A DNA stretch of 64,000 bases from a gamma proteobacterium symbiont of Ctena orbiculata (GTDB lineage Bacteria > Pseudomonadota > Gammaproteobacteria > Chromatiales > Chromatiaceae): positions 1-64,000 of the forward strand of contig QBVD01000040.1 of NCBI GenBank assembly GCA_003058525.1, read 5' to 3'. The position numbers and the translations under genes are program-made. Shown in pieces: positions 27,545 through 35,797 of this stretch. Position 1 is the first letter of the stretch, and every line of letters starts with the position of its first letter. The notes beneath the pieces were generated by a model, which worked only from the letters and a program-made list of their open reading frames with translations, searched no databases and had not been told where the DNA came from.

Positions 27545-27927
27545 ATATTGTCCTATCTGATTCCGGGTCACTGACTTGGAGAGCGAGGCCAGATCATACG
27601 GAAAGCTGTGAAGATAGGGAATAGCTTCGACGAGGGCGTCGGATAGCCGGTGCAACAATCCCAGAGTCAGAGAAACACCCCCTCCCGTCGACATCAATCT
27701 GACGGGAGATTCCGCCAGCGAATGTCAGAGGGGTATCTTTCGGCTAAGTTCGATATGGGTGGATAACAGGATTGTGATACACATTTCGGGCGACATCCGA
27801 CCATCGTCATCCGCCCCTCGCCATGATTTCCCTCAATGAGTATCATTCATCTATTCCGCATCTACAGACCGAACAGCTTTCAGCCGGGGTTGAAGTGCTG
27901 ACCGACAGACACCACACAGGAAAAACA
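27545..27927. other. Divergent intergenic region between parC and the SnoaL-like gene
   Basis: Three hundred and eighty-three bases. On the minus strand the parC frame stays open for 51 codons upstream of its start. The peptide there includes [12 protein letters not shown], reminiscent of the N-terminus of N-acetylglutamate kinase, which may be chance. Inverted GACGGGAG/CTCCCGTC sequences occur near 27685-27710. No other gene is supported. Confidence 0.45.
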
Positions 27928-28344
27928 ATGAGCAACCCATATACCACACCGCAAGATGCCGAAGACGCCTACTACGACGCTATAGAAGAGAAGGATCTGC
28001 AGGCATTCATGGAGGTCTGGGAGGAGTGCGAAGAGGTGCTCTGTCTATTGCCGATGATGACCGCGCAAAGAGGTAGAGATGCGATCAGAAAGCTTTGGGA
28101 ACCACTGATGCAAAGTGATGTCAGCCTAGACATCCAGACCAAACATCTGGCATGGGTCGAAACCCCCGATCTTGCTATCCACCTGATTGAGGAGCTGGTG
28201 AAAAGCCCCGGGCAGGATGAGCCACAATCTGTCTACGCCACCAACATCTTCCGTAAAACCGGAGAGGGTTGGCGACTGCTGATGCATCAGAACTCACCCA
28301 CCCCTCCACCACCCGGCCTGCATGTCCCGGGGATGGAGATGTGA
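27928..28344 (+). CDS. SnoaL/NTF2-like (DUF4440-type) protein
   Basis: A 138-residue protein with the cone-shaped NTF2-like fold pattern: the N-terminal helices DAEDAYYDAIEEKDLQAFMEVW, a CLLPMM turn, RGRDAIRKLWEPLM, then strands ending ATNIFRKTGEGWRLLMHQNS. That last stretch is typical of SnoaL_3/DUF4440 proteins. The ATG at 27928 has AGGA six bases upstream, better than an earlier in-frame start at 27823. The tail is Pro-rich (SPTPPPPG). The stop overlaps the start of the thioesterase by one base. Function is unknown; family members range from isomerases to binding proteins. Confidence 0.85.
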   Translation: MSNPYTTPQDAEDAYYDAIEEKDLQAFMEVWEECEEVLCLLPMMTAQRGRDAIRKLWEPLMQSDVSLDIQTKHLAWVETPDLAIHLIEELVKSPGQDEPQSVYATNIFRKTGEGWRLLMHQNSPTPPPPGLHVPGMEM

Positions 28345-28694
28345 TGGAAAACCATAAGCTGGTCATACCCCAACATCTCAACCAATACGGCTACCTCTTT
28401 GGCGGTAATCTGCTGCAATGGGTGGATGAATACGCCTGGATAGCCGCGGTTCATGACTATCCCGGACGACGATTCGTCACCATCGGCATGGATCGCGTGG
28501 AATTTCATCGCAGTGTGCGAAAAGGGACCATTCTTCGCTTCGATATCCAACAAAGCCACAAAGGGCTGACATCCGTGCAATACCTGGCCAAGGTGTTTGC
28601 CCAGGATCCTGAGAGCGGCAAGGAAGAGAGTGTCTTCACCACCACGATCACCTATGTCTGCCTGGACGATCAGGGAAAGAAGCAGCCCATTTGA
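28344..28694 (+). CDS. Acyl-CoA thioesterase, hotdog fold (YciA/BACH type)
   Basis: A 116-residue protein with the hotdog helix and the family motif YLFGGNLLQWVDEYAW, where the aspartate is the usual catalytic or orienting residue. RFVTIGMDRVEFHRSVRKGT and SVFTTTITYVCLD follow. It should hydrolyse acyl-CoA thioesters in the cytoplasm as a multimer. Translation is coupled to the SnoaL-like gene through a TGATG overlap. Compared with YciA (132 residues) it is slightly short at the N-terminus but appears complete. Confidence 0.88.
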   Translation: MENHKLVIPQHLNQYGYLFGGNLLQWVDEYAWIAAVHDYPGRRFVTIGMDRVEFHRSVRKGTILRFDIQQSHKGLTSVQYLAKVFAQDPESGKEESVFTTTITYVCLDDQGKKQPI

Positions 28695-28797
28695 TAAGCG
28701 CCAATTCACGCCAATCGATTCCGGCAAGGTGAGCCCTATTTTGCGTACATTGGCGGTGATTTGCGTTATTTGCGGCTTCCCCCTCAACTGGGGCCTG

Positions 28798-30369
28798 TCA
28801 ATCATCCTCAGCATCGGATAGGGCTGCCTTACGAAACACCGGCAGATCCGGGCTCTGCTCTTCCTCGAGCTCGACCTTCTCGATTTTCACGAAGCGATTG
28901 GTGATCTTGCGTGCTGAGATATTGACGTCACTGACGTCCTGGTGGGCCTGGCCGATGTGCCTCGCCAGGTTATCCATGCGGTTTTGAAAACGACCGAAAT
29001 CCTTCGACAGGGCGCGCAGATGCTCCTGGATGATATGCACCTGCTCCCGGGTGGCCGCATCCTTGAGTACGGCGCGGGCGGTGGTGAGAATCGCCATCAT
29101 GGTGGTCGGCGATACCAGCCAGACCCGTTTGCGGAACGCCTCCTCCACCAGATCGGGGAAGTGGGCATGGATCTCAGCGAATACCGCCTCCGCAGGGATA
29201 AACATCACTGCCCCATCTGAGGTCTCTCCTGGGATGATGTAACGGGATGCAATATCCTCCATGTGTTTTTTGATATCGTTGCGGAACTGCCGTTGCGCCT
29301 GAACACGCTCCGTTTCCGCCAGCTGGTCATCCAGCATGCGCTGATAGGACTCCAGTGGAAACTTGGCATCGATCACCACATTGCCCGTGGGATCGGGCAG
29401 AAACAGCACGCAGTCCGCCCGCCGGCCATTGCTCAAGGTGTGTTGCAGGGCAAAACCCGATTCCGGCATCACATTGCGTACCAGCGCCGACAGCTGCACC
29501 TCACCGAAGGCGCCACGGGAACGTTTATCCGCAAGTACTTCCTGCAGGCTGACCACATTGGTGGAGAGTTCAGTGATCTTCTTCTGCGCCTCATCGATAC
29601 GGGTCAGGTGTGTGAGTACTTGATTGAAGGTCTCCGTGGTCTTCTCAAAACCCTCGTTGAGGCGTTTCTCCACCTGGCCGCTTATCTCCTTGAGCCGATT
29701 GTCAGTTGTCTCTGTCAGGCCCTGCACCTTCTTTCCCAGATTGTCAGCGTGCTGGGTCAACGCCTCAGCCACCTGTTTACGCACCTCGCCCATCCCGGAT
29801 TGCAGGGTTTCATGCTGCTGTCGCATGGTCTCCAGTTGACGTTCGTCGAAGGCCTCGCGATGTCGCACCAGAGACTGGGCCAGGGATTCACGCAGCTCGC
29901 CAAGTTTCTCCTGCTGTTGCAGTCTGCCCTCTCCCAGGCCCTGTGTAACCGCTTTTTTCAACCCTTCGAACTGTTCCAGCAATTCAAGCCGCAGACGCCC
30001 GGTACCCTCGGAGAGGTGTTGCTGCATCTCGCCGTAGCGTCGCTCCATGCCCTGATAGAGTTTGTCTGACCGTTCCATCTGGGTCTGCTGCATCCCGTGC
30101 AGCAGACGCTGCTGGGCCAACGTGCCACGGGCGATCCGCTCGGTCATCAGGTCGCGCAACTCGCTCTGCTCCCGGGTGTAGTGGCGTTCCTGCGCATGCA
30201 GTGATTCCAGCAGCGCCTGCTGATGGTGAATACGGGCGCGCTGTTCACGCTGCTGGGTATCGAGCAGCCGCGCCAGCCAATAGAGCACCCAGCCCAGCAG
30301 TATGAGGCAGACGAATCCGAGGATCAGCAATACCTGCAGCAGGGTCGAAGCTTGGGTAAACCATTCCAT
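28798..30369 (-). CDS. rmuC: DNA recombination protein RmuC
   Basis: A 523-residue protein from the ATG at 30369. An N-terminal membrane helix (about 10-32) is followed by a long coiled coil (about 35-280, rich in Gln, Glu and Arg). The conserved RmuC core has RGAFGEVQLSALV, GRRADCVLFLPDPTGNVVIDAKFPLESY and EHLRALSKDFGRF, a PD-(D/E)xK-like nuclease fold. RmuC limits inversions at short inverted repeats and is implicated in DNA-end processing. The last codon and stop abut a partial copy (GGGCCTGTCA, 28791-28800) of the dispersed repeat. It is divergent from mtaB. Confidence 0.95.
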   Translation of the reverse strand: MEWFTQASTLLQVLLILGFVCLILLGWVLYWLARLLDTQQREQRARIHHQQALLESLHAQERHYTREQSELRDLMTERIARGTLAQQRLLHGMQQTQMERSDKLYQGMERRYGEMQQHLSEGTGRLRLELLEQFEGLKKAVTQGLGEGRLQQQEKLGELRESLAQSLVRHREAFDERQLETMRQQHETLQSGMGEVRKQVAEALTQHADNLGKKVQGLTETTDNRLKEISGQVEKRLNEGFEKTTETFNQVLTHLTRIDEAQKKITELSTNVVSLQEVLADKRSRGAFGEVQLSALVRNVMPESGFALQHTLSNGRRADCVLFLPDPTGNVVIDAKFPLESYQRMLDDQLAETERVQAQRQFRNDIKKHMEDIASRYIIPGETSDGAVMFIPAEAVFAEIHAHFPDLVEEAFRKRVWLVSPTTMMAILTTARAVLKDAATREQVHIIQEHLRALSKDFGRFQNRMDNLARHIGQAHQDVSDVNISARKITNRFVKIEKVELEEEQSPDLPVFRKAALSDAEDD

Positions 30370-30489
30370 GACAGAACTATACCCCATCCGGTGACTCAAA
30401 ACCTGAGTCCGTGCTTGCATCCGAGCAGTGCAGACATTACCTTTGCCCACCAGTCAAACCCCATAGATACACTTCTGGACCGATCTCAC

Positions 30490-31794
30490 ATGCGCATTCA
30501 CCTGATGACATTGGGCTGCCGTCTCAACGAGGCGGAGATGGAGACCTGGAGCCGCGACTTTCAGCTCCTTGGCCATGCCATGACAAATCAGGTGGAAGAG
30601 GCTGACCTGCTTGTGGTGAATACCTGCGCCGTAACCGAAGAGGCGGTACGCAAATCGCGTAAGTTGCTAAGTCGCAGCAGCCGGCAAAATCCGAATGCCC
30701 GTCTGGTGGTCAGCGGCTGCTATGCATCATTGAATCCCGATGCCGCGGCGGAGATAGAGGGTGTGGATCTGGTGATAAACAATCAGGATAAAGGACGGCT
30801 GGTGGAGATTGTCAGCGAGAGACTCGATCTTAGCGTGATGCCCCAGAGCGCCACCGAACCGGACGCCACAGGTCTGCTCTCCCGGGGACGCCAGCGCGCT
30901 TTCATCAAGGTCCAGGACGGTTGTCGCTATCGCTGCAGCTTCTGCATCGTTACCCTGGCCCGGGGTGAAGAGTGCAGTCGCCCGGCTGCTGAGATCATTG
31001 CCGAGATAAACCAGCTGCAGAACCAGGGGATTCAGGAAGCGGTACTGACCGGGGTCCATATCGGGGGTTATGGCGCCGATATAGACGCTTCCATTGCCGA
31101 ATTGATCCGCCGGATTTTGCGGGAGACGGATATCCCCCGCCTGCGTATCGGCTCCATCGAACCCTGGGACCTGCCCGAAGATTTCTGGACCCTGTTCGAC
31201 AACCCCCGCTTTATGCCTCACCTGCACCTGCCTCTGCAGAGCGGATCGGACAGTGTACTGAGACGCATGGCCAGGCGTTGTCGCAGGGATGAGTATCGCC
31301 GATTGGTCGATCAGGCCAGAGAACATGTTCCGGATATCAATATCACCACCGATATCATCGTCGGCTTCCCCGGTGAGACTGAAGAGGAGTGGCAGGAAAC
31401 CCTCGAATTCGTCGAAGAGATCGGTTTCGGCGACCTGCATATCTTCGCCTATTCCCCCCGTCAGGGCACCAAGGCCGCCAGCCTGCCGGGGGTGCTCAGT
31501 CGGGAAACCAAGCGGCAACGCAGTCAAGCACTGCATCAACTGGGTGAGCGATTGAAACGAAAGGCGCTGCAGCACCACCTCGGCCATACCCTGCCGATCC
31601 TGATCGAAAGCGGTGATGAGCATGGCTGGGGAGGTTACACTCCCAACTATCTGCGGGTAAAGGCAACAGTGCCCGGCGGAGTCGATTTGAAAAACCGCAT
31701 CGTCAAGGTATTGATAAGCGGTATCGATGAGGCGTCGTTGCAGTTACAGGGGGCGGTCCGGAACATGGAGGTCGAGCGCACCCCGGGACACTGA
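30490..31794 (+). CDS. mtaB: tRNA t6A37 methylthiotransferase MtaB
   Basis: A 434-residue radical-SAM methylthiotransferase converting N6-threonylcarbamoyladenosine-37 of tRNA to its 2-methylthio form. The N-terminal UPF0004 domain supplies cluster cysteines C10, C46 and C77. The radical-SAM cluster is C145, C149 and C152 in GCRYRCSFC. A TRAM-like C-terminal part follows. The LGCRLNEAE start and the overall length favour MtaB over MiaB or RimO. Start chosen at 30490 because homology begins exactly there; no strong ribosome-binding site is visible. Confidence 0.93.
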   Translation: MRIHLMTLGCRLNEAEMETWSRDFQLLGHAMTNQVEEADLLVVNTCAVTEEAVRKSRKLLSRSSRQNPNARLVVSGCYASLNPDAAAEIEGVDLVINNQDKGRLVEIVSERLDLSVMPQSATEPDATGLLSRGRQRAFIKVQDGCRYRCSFCIVTLARGEECSRPAAEIIAEINQLQNQGIQEAVLTGVHIGGYGADIDASIAELIRRILRETDIPRLRIGSIEPWDLPEDFWTLFDNPRFMPHLHLPLQSGSDSVLRRMARRCRRDEYRRLVDQAREHVPDINITTDIIVGFPGETEEEWQETLEFVEEIGFGDLHIFAYSPRQGTKAASLPGVLSRETKRQRSQALHQLGERLKRKALQHHLGHTLPILIESGDEHGWGGYTPNYLRVKATVPGGVDLKNRIVKVLISGIDEASLQLQGAVRNMEVERTPGH

Positions 31795-31801
31795 AAAGAT
31801 A

Positions 31802-31831
31802 GCCTGAACGCAGCCGAAGATGCGTTCAGGC
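31802..31831. terminator. Hairpin between convergent mtaB and lipoprotein genes
   Basis: GCCTGAACGCA (31802-31812) and TGCGTTCAGGC (31821-31831) form a perfect 11-bp stem with an 8-base loop, between two convergent stops. The U tract is weak on both strands, but position and stability fit a bidirectional terminator. Confidence 0.7.
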
Positions 31832-31845
31832 CATTGTCCGTAGAC

Positions 31846-32751
31846 TTACCAGTTGTAAGTTGTACCCACCCCGTCGACGGTAACGGTATATGCACTGCAA
31901 TTGTCGAAACTGGCCGTGGCGAAGCTGCCACTGCCACCACTCAGGGTAAGCATGCCACTGCCGGGAACGGCTTCCGCGCAATCGTAGGTGAGTGGCTGGG
32001 AGGTTGCCACATCGACCCGTCCGTGATCCGGATCATAGAAGGTCATACTGACATAGAACCCAGAAAACTCATTGCCGCTTACCGATAGATCCTCCACACG
32101 ATAGATCCTGCCGTCGATCCCGGTGAAATCAGATGTCATGGAGCAGGCCACGGAGGCGCTGGAGATATTGCTGCAGGCAAGGGTCAGGTTAATCGCCTGT
32201 GATTCACCGATGTAGGTGACAGTGACATTGAAAACCATGCGCAAACTGTCGGTACCGGTATTGGCGCTGAAAGTAACCGCACCATTGATCACCAATGTGC
32301 CGCCATCCATGTCACTCAGGGCACAGTTGGTGAAGCTAATACTGCCTTCGGTCTCGGCCTCATTGGTATCCGCAATCGCGCGGCCGCCCGCATCACAGAT
32401 CTCCGCCGTCAAGTCGGTCGTTTTGGCGGCATTGGGACTTCTCAGCCGGTCTATCCACTGGGCAATCCTAGGGGCCACTTCCATAAGCTTGGAAGTGGCA
32501 GTCTCCTGTGGACGCATCGCAACTTCCGACAAGGCATCCGAGACGACCGCTTGTTGTGTGCCTGAAGCCGCTCCTGTGGTGAGGTCCTTGGCATTCGACG
32601 CATCGATGGTGGCTTCCGCAGTCGAGCCGGTGTAGGTCGTACCGCCCGACGAGTTGGGGCCGTCGCTATCGCCACCGCCACCACCGCCGCACCCCTGCAG
32701 CAGCAGTAGCGAAAAAAGCAGACTGATTAACCGAATCGATAAGTGCTTCAT
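31846..32751 (-). CDS. Putative lipoprotein of unknown function, Gly-rich N-terminus
   Basis: A 301-residue protein whose signal peptide ends in a lipobox (LLLLQGC), followed by a run of six glycines and an Asp/Ser/Thr-rich linker typical of surface or outer-membrane lipoproteins. The mature part has helix-rich and then strand-rich stretches with six to seven more cysteines (EICDAG, TNCAL, LACSN, VACSM, YDCAE, DNCSA), probably forming disulfides. Start chosen at 32751 because the signal sequence MKHLSIRLISLLFS begins there. I do not recognise the family. Confidence 0.75.
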   Translation of the reverse strand: MKHLSIRLISLLFSLLLLQGCGGGGGGDSDGPNSSGGTTYTGSTAEATIDASNAKDLTTGAASGTQQAVVSDALSEVAMRPQETATSKLMEVAPRIAQWIDRLRSPNAAKTTDLTAEICDAGGRAIADTNEAETEGSISFTNCALSDMDGGTLVINGAVTFSANTGTDSLRMVFNVTVTYIGESQAINLTLACSNISSASVACSMTSDFTGIDGRIYRVEDLSVSGNEFSGFYVSMTFYDPDHGRVDVATSQPLTYDCAEAVPGSGMLTLSGGSGSFATASFDNCSAYTVTVDGVGTTYNW

Positions 32752-32874
32752 GATTTTAATTCCTGTATCCTTTCCTATTAAGCCCATAGATTATATATGG
32801 TTTTAACCCTCGGTACCCAGTGTCGGCGAAAAGACTATGTGATTTTTTAGGCCGGTGTCACAAATGAATCGGAT

Positions 32875-33426
32875 TCAGAGACTGCTCTCATCGGCCTCAC
32901 GCTGTTGCCTATCCAGTGCATTCACCAGATAGGCGAGGGAAATTCCCAATTTGCGGGTCCAGGTCAATTCGACACGCCAGGGCGATGTTGGTAGCTGCCA
33001 GCGATACTTCAGTTCCCCCTCACCCCGGCGTACGGCACCGATTTTTCCCGCCATGTTTCGTGCATATTTAGGCAGATAGCTGATATCCCGATGCTTGCCA
33101 TACTTCTCGCTCAGCGTACGTCGCAGCCTTTGCAGGGTTACCTGATTCGAAGGATCATAGGTCTTCAGCACCTTGTAGATGCGGCCCTGAAAGGCCATCA
33201 CATAGATCCGCTCGCGACCCTTGGAATAGATGATGCCGGTGCGATCGCCATTGACGATGGGATCCATATCGGCTGGGCGCTGCTGCAGCAGCCGGTCCAT
33301 GCTTCCCCCCAGGCAATAGTGTATGAAGACCCGTTTCAGGCATCTGTCATTTATCTCCTCGGCAGGGAGTACCGCGGAAACGAGGCTGAGTAAGATCAAT
33401 ACTATCCATTGCGGCATCACTTTCAT
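32875..33426 (-). CDS. Secreted protein of unknown function
   Basis: A 183-residue protein with a signal peptide (MKVMPQWIVLILLSLVSAVLPA) likely cleaved before EEIND. The mature part is basic, with two early cysteines (DRCLKR...HYCLGG) and patterns such as IVNGDRTGIIYSKGRERIYVMAF that suggest beta strands. It starts three bases after the Mut7-C-type gene ends, so the two are co-transcribed. No function can be assigned. Confidence 0.75.
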   Translation of the reverse strand: MKVMPQWIVLILLSLVSAVLPAEEINDRCLKRVFIHYCLGGSMDRLLQQRPADMDPIVNGDRTGIIYSKGRERIYVMAFQGRIYKVLKTYDPSNQVTLQRLRRTLSEKYGKHRDISYLPKYARNMAGKIGAVRRGEGELKYRWQLPTSPWRVELTWTRKLGISLAYLVNALDRQQREADESSL

Positions 33427-33429
33427 TTC

Positions 33430-34191
33430 CTACTGTTTCGTTAACGGAGTGGCCAGGGAGTCGATGAATGCCCGCAGTTCACGGTAGTGACTCCCTTTCC
33501 AATATATACGTCCACACTCATCACAACGCCAAAAATCATTATAGTGTCGACGGACGCGGCCTGGCAGTTGATCCTCGATACGCGACTTTTCCACTGCCGC
33601 CATTTGGCCGTTGCACTCCATGCAGCGGGTAAACGGATTGTACATGCCGGCCAATTGCAACCGTTGTACCAGCTCTATCAATTGCCGCCTCGGTCGGGTT
33701 GCATGTATGAAACAGCCACGCGTTATGACTCGATGCATCAGTAAATCCCTATCACGGGTCAACAATACCCGCCCCTGTTCCACTGAGATCCGGACCAGGT
33801 TCTTGTCGCCGGTATCGTTGAAAAACAGGCAATCGAAACCGAGCAGTCGCAGATATCGCGCAAGTTTCCCCAAGTGTGCATCGGCAATAAATCGAAGCGA
33901 GCGCATCGGTCGGGATCGAAGACGCAGCAGGGGAGTGATATCCATGGACTCAAACACAGGATAGATGCTGATACAGTCATCCGGTTGCACTGCATAAGTA
34001 AAATCGACTGACTCCCCGTTGACCAGAATCACTTCCACTTCGGTGTGGGGCACACCAAGACTCTCTATCAAATGCTTGACACTCGATTTCGGCCTGAATT
34101 TGTATGAGAAGCTGCGCTTGCGCAAGGCTTGTGGCAGAAAATCGTTGAGCTCTTCATAAAACCGCAGACTGACCTCTGGCATCGACTTCAC
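33430..34191 (-). CDS. Mut7-C (PIN-like RNase) protein with ubiquitin-like N-domain
   Basis: A 253-residue two-domain protein. Residues 5-85 are a ubiquitin/MoaD-like domain (SLRFYEELNDFLP...ILVNGESVDFTY...DCISIYPVFE). Residues about 98-245 are a Mut7-C domain: FIADAHLGKLARYLRLLGFD, then LLTRDRDLL supplying acidic residues of a PIN-like nuclease site. A C-terminal zinc ribbon has CMEC and CDEC. The combination is a known bacterial architecture, thought to be an RNase possibly linked to RNA quality control; no substrate is established. It is flanked upstream by the palindromic repeat and xthA. Confidence 0.9.
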   Translation of the reverse strand: MKSMPEVSLRFYEELNDFLPQALRKRSFSYKFRPKSSVKHLIESLGVPHTEVEVILVNGESVDFTYAVQPDDCISIYPVFESMDITPLLRLRSRPMRSLRFIADAHLGKLARYLRLLGFDCLFFNDTGDKNLVRISVEQGRVLLTRDRDLLMHRVITRGCFIHATRPRRQLIELVQRLQLAGMYNPFTRCMECNGQMAAVEKSRIEDQLPGRVRRHYNDFWRCDECGRIYWKGSHYRELRAFIDSLATPLTKQ

Positions 34192-34204
34192 CCGAATACA
34201 AAGG

Positions 34205-34253
34205 TTAGGGCCTGTAACACTAATCCAATTGGATTAGTGTTAACAGGCCCTAA
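34205..34253. repeat. Full palindromic copy of the dispersed repeat
   Basis: Two arms, each about 22 bases, face each other around AATT. The left arm reads TTAGGGCCTGTAACACTAAT and the right arm is its reverse complement, apart from one extra T in the right arm. Half copies occur at 5370 and 15026. It lies in the 66-base gap between xthA and the Mut7-C gene and as RNA would form a very stable hairpin, so it may also act as a terminator or processing site. Confidence 0.85.
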
Positions 34254-34257
34254 GGTG

Positions 34258-35073
34258 TCAATAATCGAAATCGGCCCAGACCGGGCAGTGGTCTGAGGGT
34301 TTCTCCATCGCTCTGACATCGTAAGCGATACCTACATCGGTACAGCACTCGATCAATGGGGTGGTGGCCAACACCAGATCAATGCGCAGCCCTCTTTTCG
34401 GTTCACGCTCAAACCCCCGACTGCGGTAATCGAACCAGCTGAAAAGGTCACTTACGTCCGGTTTGAGGCTTCGAAAACTGTCCTGCAGTCCCCAGGATTG
34501 CAACGCCTTGAGCCAATCGCGCTCCTCCGGCAGAAAACTGCACTTACCCGTCTTCAACCATCGTCTGGCATTATCCTCACCAATACCTATATCGCTGTCG
34601 AGCGGCGCCACATTCATGTCACCGATAACCAACAGGGCCTCACCGGGATCATGCTCGCTTTTCAGGTAATCGAGAAGATCGGCATAGAAGCGACGCTTGG
34701 CGGGAAACTTAACCTCATGAGTGCGATTCTCACCTTGAGGAAAGTAGCCGTTGATCACGGTCAGGGGCTGACCCTTTGGCGAATTGTAGCGACCGACAAT
34801 CAATCTGCGCTGGGCATCCTCGTCATCCCCGGGAAACCCCTTGGCGATGAGAATCGGTTCTGCCTTGGAGAGCAAAGCCACGCCATAGTGGGTCTTTTGG
34901 CCATGGTATCCAGCTTTGTAACCAAGCCCGTCGATCATCTCAACAGGAAAGTCCGCATCCTGCACCTTGGTCTCCTGGATGCCGATGATATCCGGATCAT
35001 AGACAGCCTTGAGCTGACTCAACTGATGCTCGCGTACACGAATGCCGTTGGTATTGAATGAGACGACTTTCAT
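34258..35073 (-). CDS. xthA: Exodeoxyribonuclease III
   Basis: A 271-residue AP endonuclease / 3'-5' exonuclease for base-excision repair (E. coli: 268). Conserved metal and catalytic segments are present: SFNTNGIR (5-12), [30 protein letters not shown], and LRIDLVLAT followed by [12 protein letters not shown] with the catalytic histidine. Start taken at 35073 ([10 protein letters not shown]), where homology begins, not at the longer in-frame position at 35136. Confidence 0.97.
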   Translation of the reverse strand: MKVVSFNTNGIRVREHQLSQLKAVYDPDIIGIQETKVQDADFPVEMIDGLGYKAGYHGQKTHYGVALLSKAEPILIAKGFPGDDEDAQRRLIVGRYNSPKGQPLTVINGYFPQGENRTHEVKFPAKRRFYADLLDYLKSEHDPGEALLVIGDMNVAPLDSDIGIGEDNARRWLKTGKCSFLPEERDWLKALQSWGLQDSFRSLKPDVSDLFSWFDYRSRGFEREPKRGLRIDLVLATTPLIECCTDVGIAYDVRAMEKPSDHCPVWADFDY

Positions 35074-35170
35074 AAGGGCCAGATAACACTCAACCAATCG
35101 GCTCTGCCGGGACTGGTTATTCGTCCGGCAAGGCAAAATGAGCGATGTGTGATTTTTATATGTTCAGTTG

Positions 35171-35251
35171 GTATCACAAACTTCTCTCCTCGGGCCCCGA
35201 AGGAAGTGCCCTTGGGGTGCGCCTCGATTGGCGCTTTTTCAGGGGCAACAG
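35171..35251. repeat. Second copy of the composite dispersed repeat
   Basis: Contains GGTATCACAAACTTC, CTCCTCGGGCC, GAAGGAAGTGCCCTTGGGGT and GATTGGCGCTTTTTCAG in tight succession. All of these also occur at 5414-5552, but there they are separated and reordered. It lies in the gap between xthA and the small gene at 35259-35543. Confidence 0.75.
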
Positions 35252-35258
35252 GGACTGG

Positions 35259-35543
35259 CTACAGTACCTCTCCAGTCTCTTTTTCACCCATTTCAAACCC
35301 ATGCCGGTAGGCCTTTCCCCACGGCAGCAATTCGTGGCCGGCAATCAACGATCTATCAACGACAACACCGGCGGCCTCCAGTGGTGCAGAGTAACCCAAT
35401 TTTTGCATCGCCTCGACCATACCATCCGCATAGCCCCGGTTGTACCAGAGTTGCAGCTCGCTATCATTTTCCGTCAAGGATTTGGTTTCCGCATCCAGAT
35501 CCTGAACCACCTGCAATAGTCGCTGAAATATCTCCTCACTCAT
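35259..35543 (-). CDS. Small conserved-looking protein of unknown function
   Basis: A 94-residue soluble, acidic protein. The N-terminal helix (MSEEIFQRLLQVVQDLDAETK) and the blocks LWYNRGYADGMVEAMQKLGY and LPWGKAYRHGFEMGEKE look like two related W/Y...G helix units. Composition and codon use resemble real coding sequence, and it is the only credible frame here. The ribosome-binding site is weak. It is on the xthA strand, with the composite repeat between them. Confidence 0.6.
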   Translation of the reverse strand: MSEEIFQRLLQVVQDLDAETKSLTENDSELQLWYNRGYADGMVEAMQKLGYSAPLEAAGVVVDRSLIAGHELLPWGKAYRHGFEMGEKETGEVL

Positions 35544-35797
35544 AACGGCTCATAGCCTTACATCTATGCTGTGTTTAATCACGGTACACCCAGTCAGACG
35601 GGTACAGGAACACAAGCCTAACATGGGATGGGTATCGTCTCTAACTGACCGGAACAATAAAGCGACTGCCTGTCCCTGGACACCAGCGGCAGTAGCCCCA
35701 AGAAACCCGGGATTTTACCCTGAGCATGCAACGGTTGTAATTGATCCCGACACTGGCGATCATTGAGGGGTTAACATGATCCAGGTAGTAGAGTCAG

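Noticed and set aside
27545-27697. Fifty-one-residue N-terminal extension of ParC as part of the protein
   Set aside because: ATG at 27544 has a good ribosome-binding site and gives the family length.
30727-31623. 298-codon minus-strand frame
   Set aside because: Antisense shadow of mtaB, which has all cluster cysteines.
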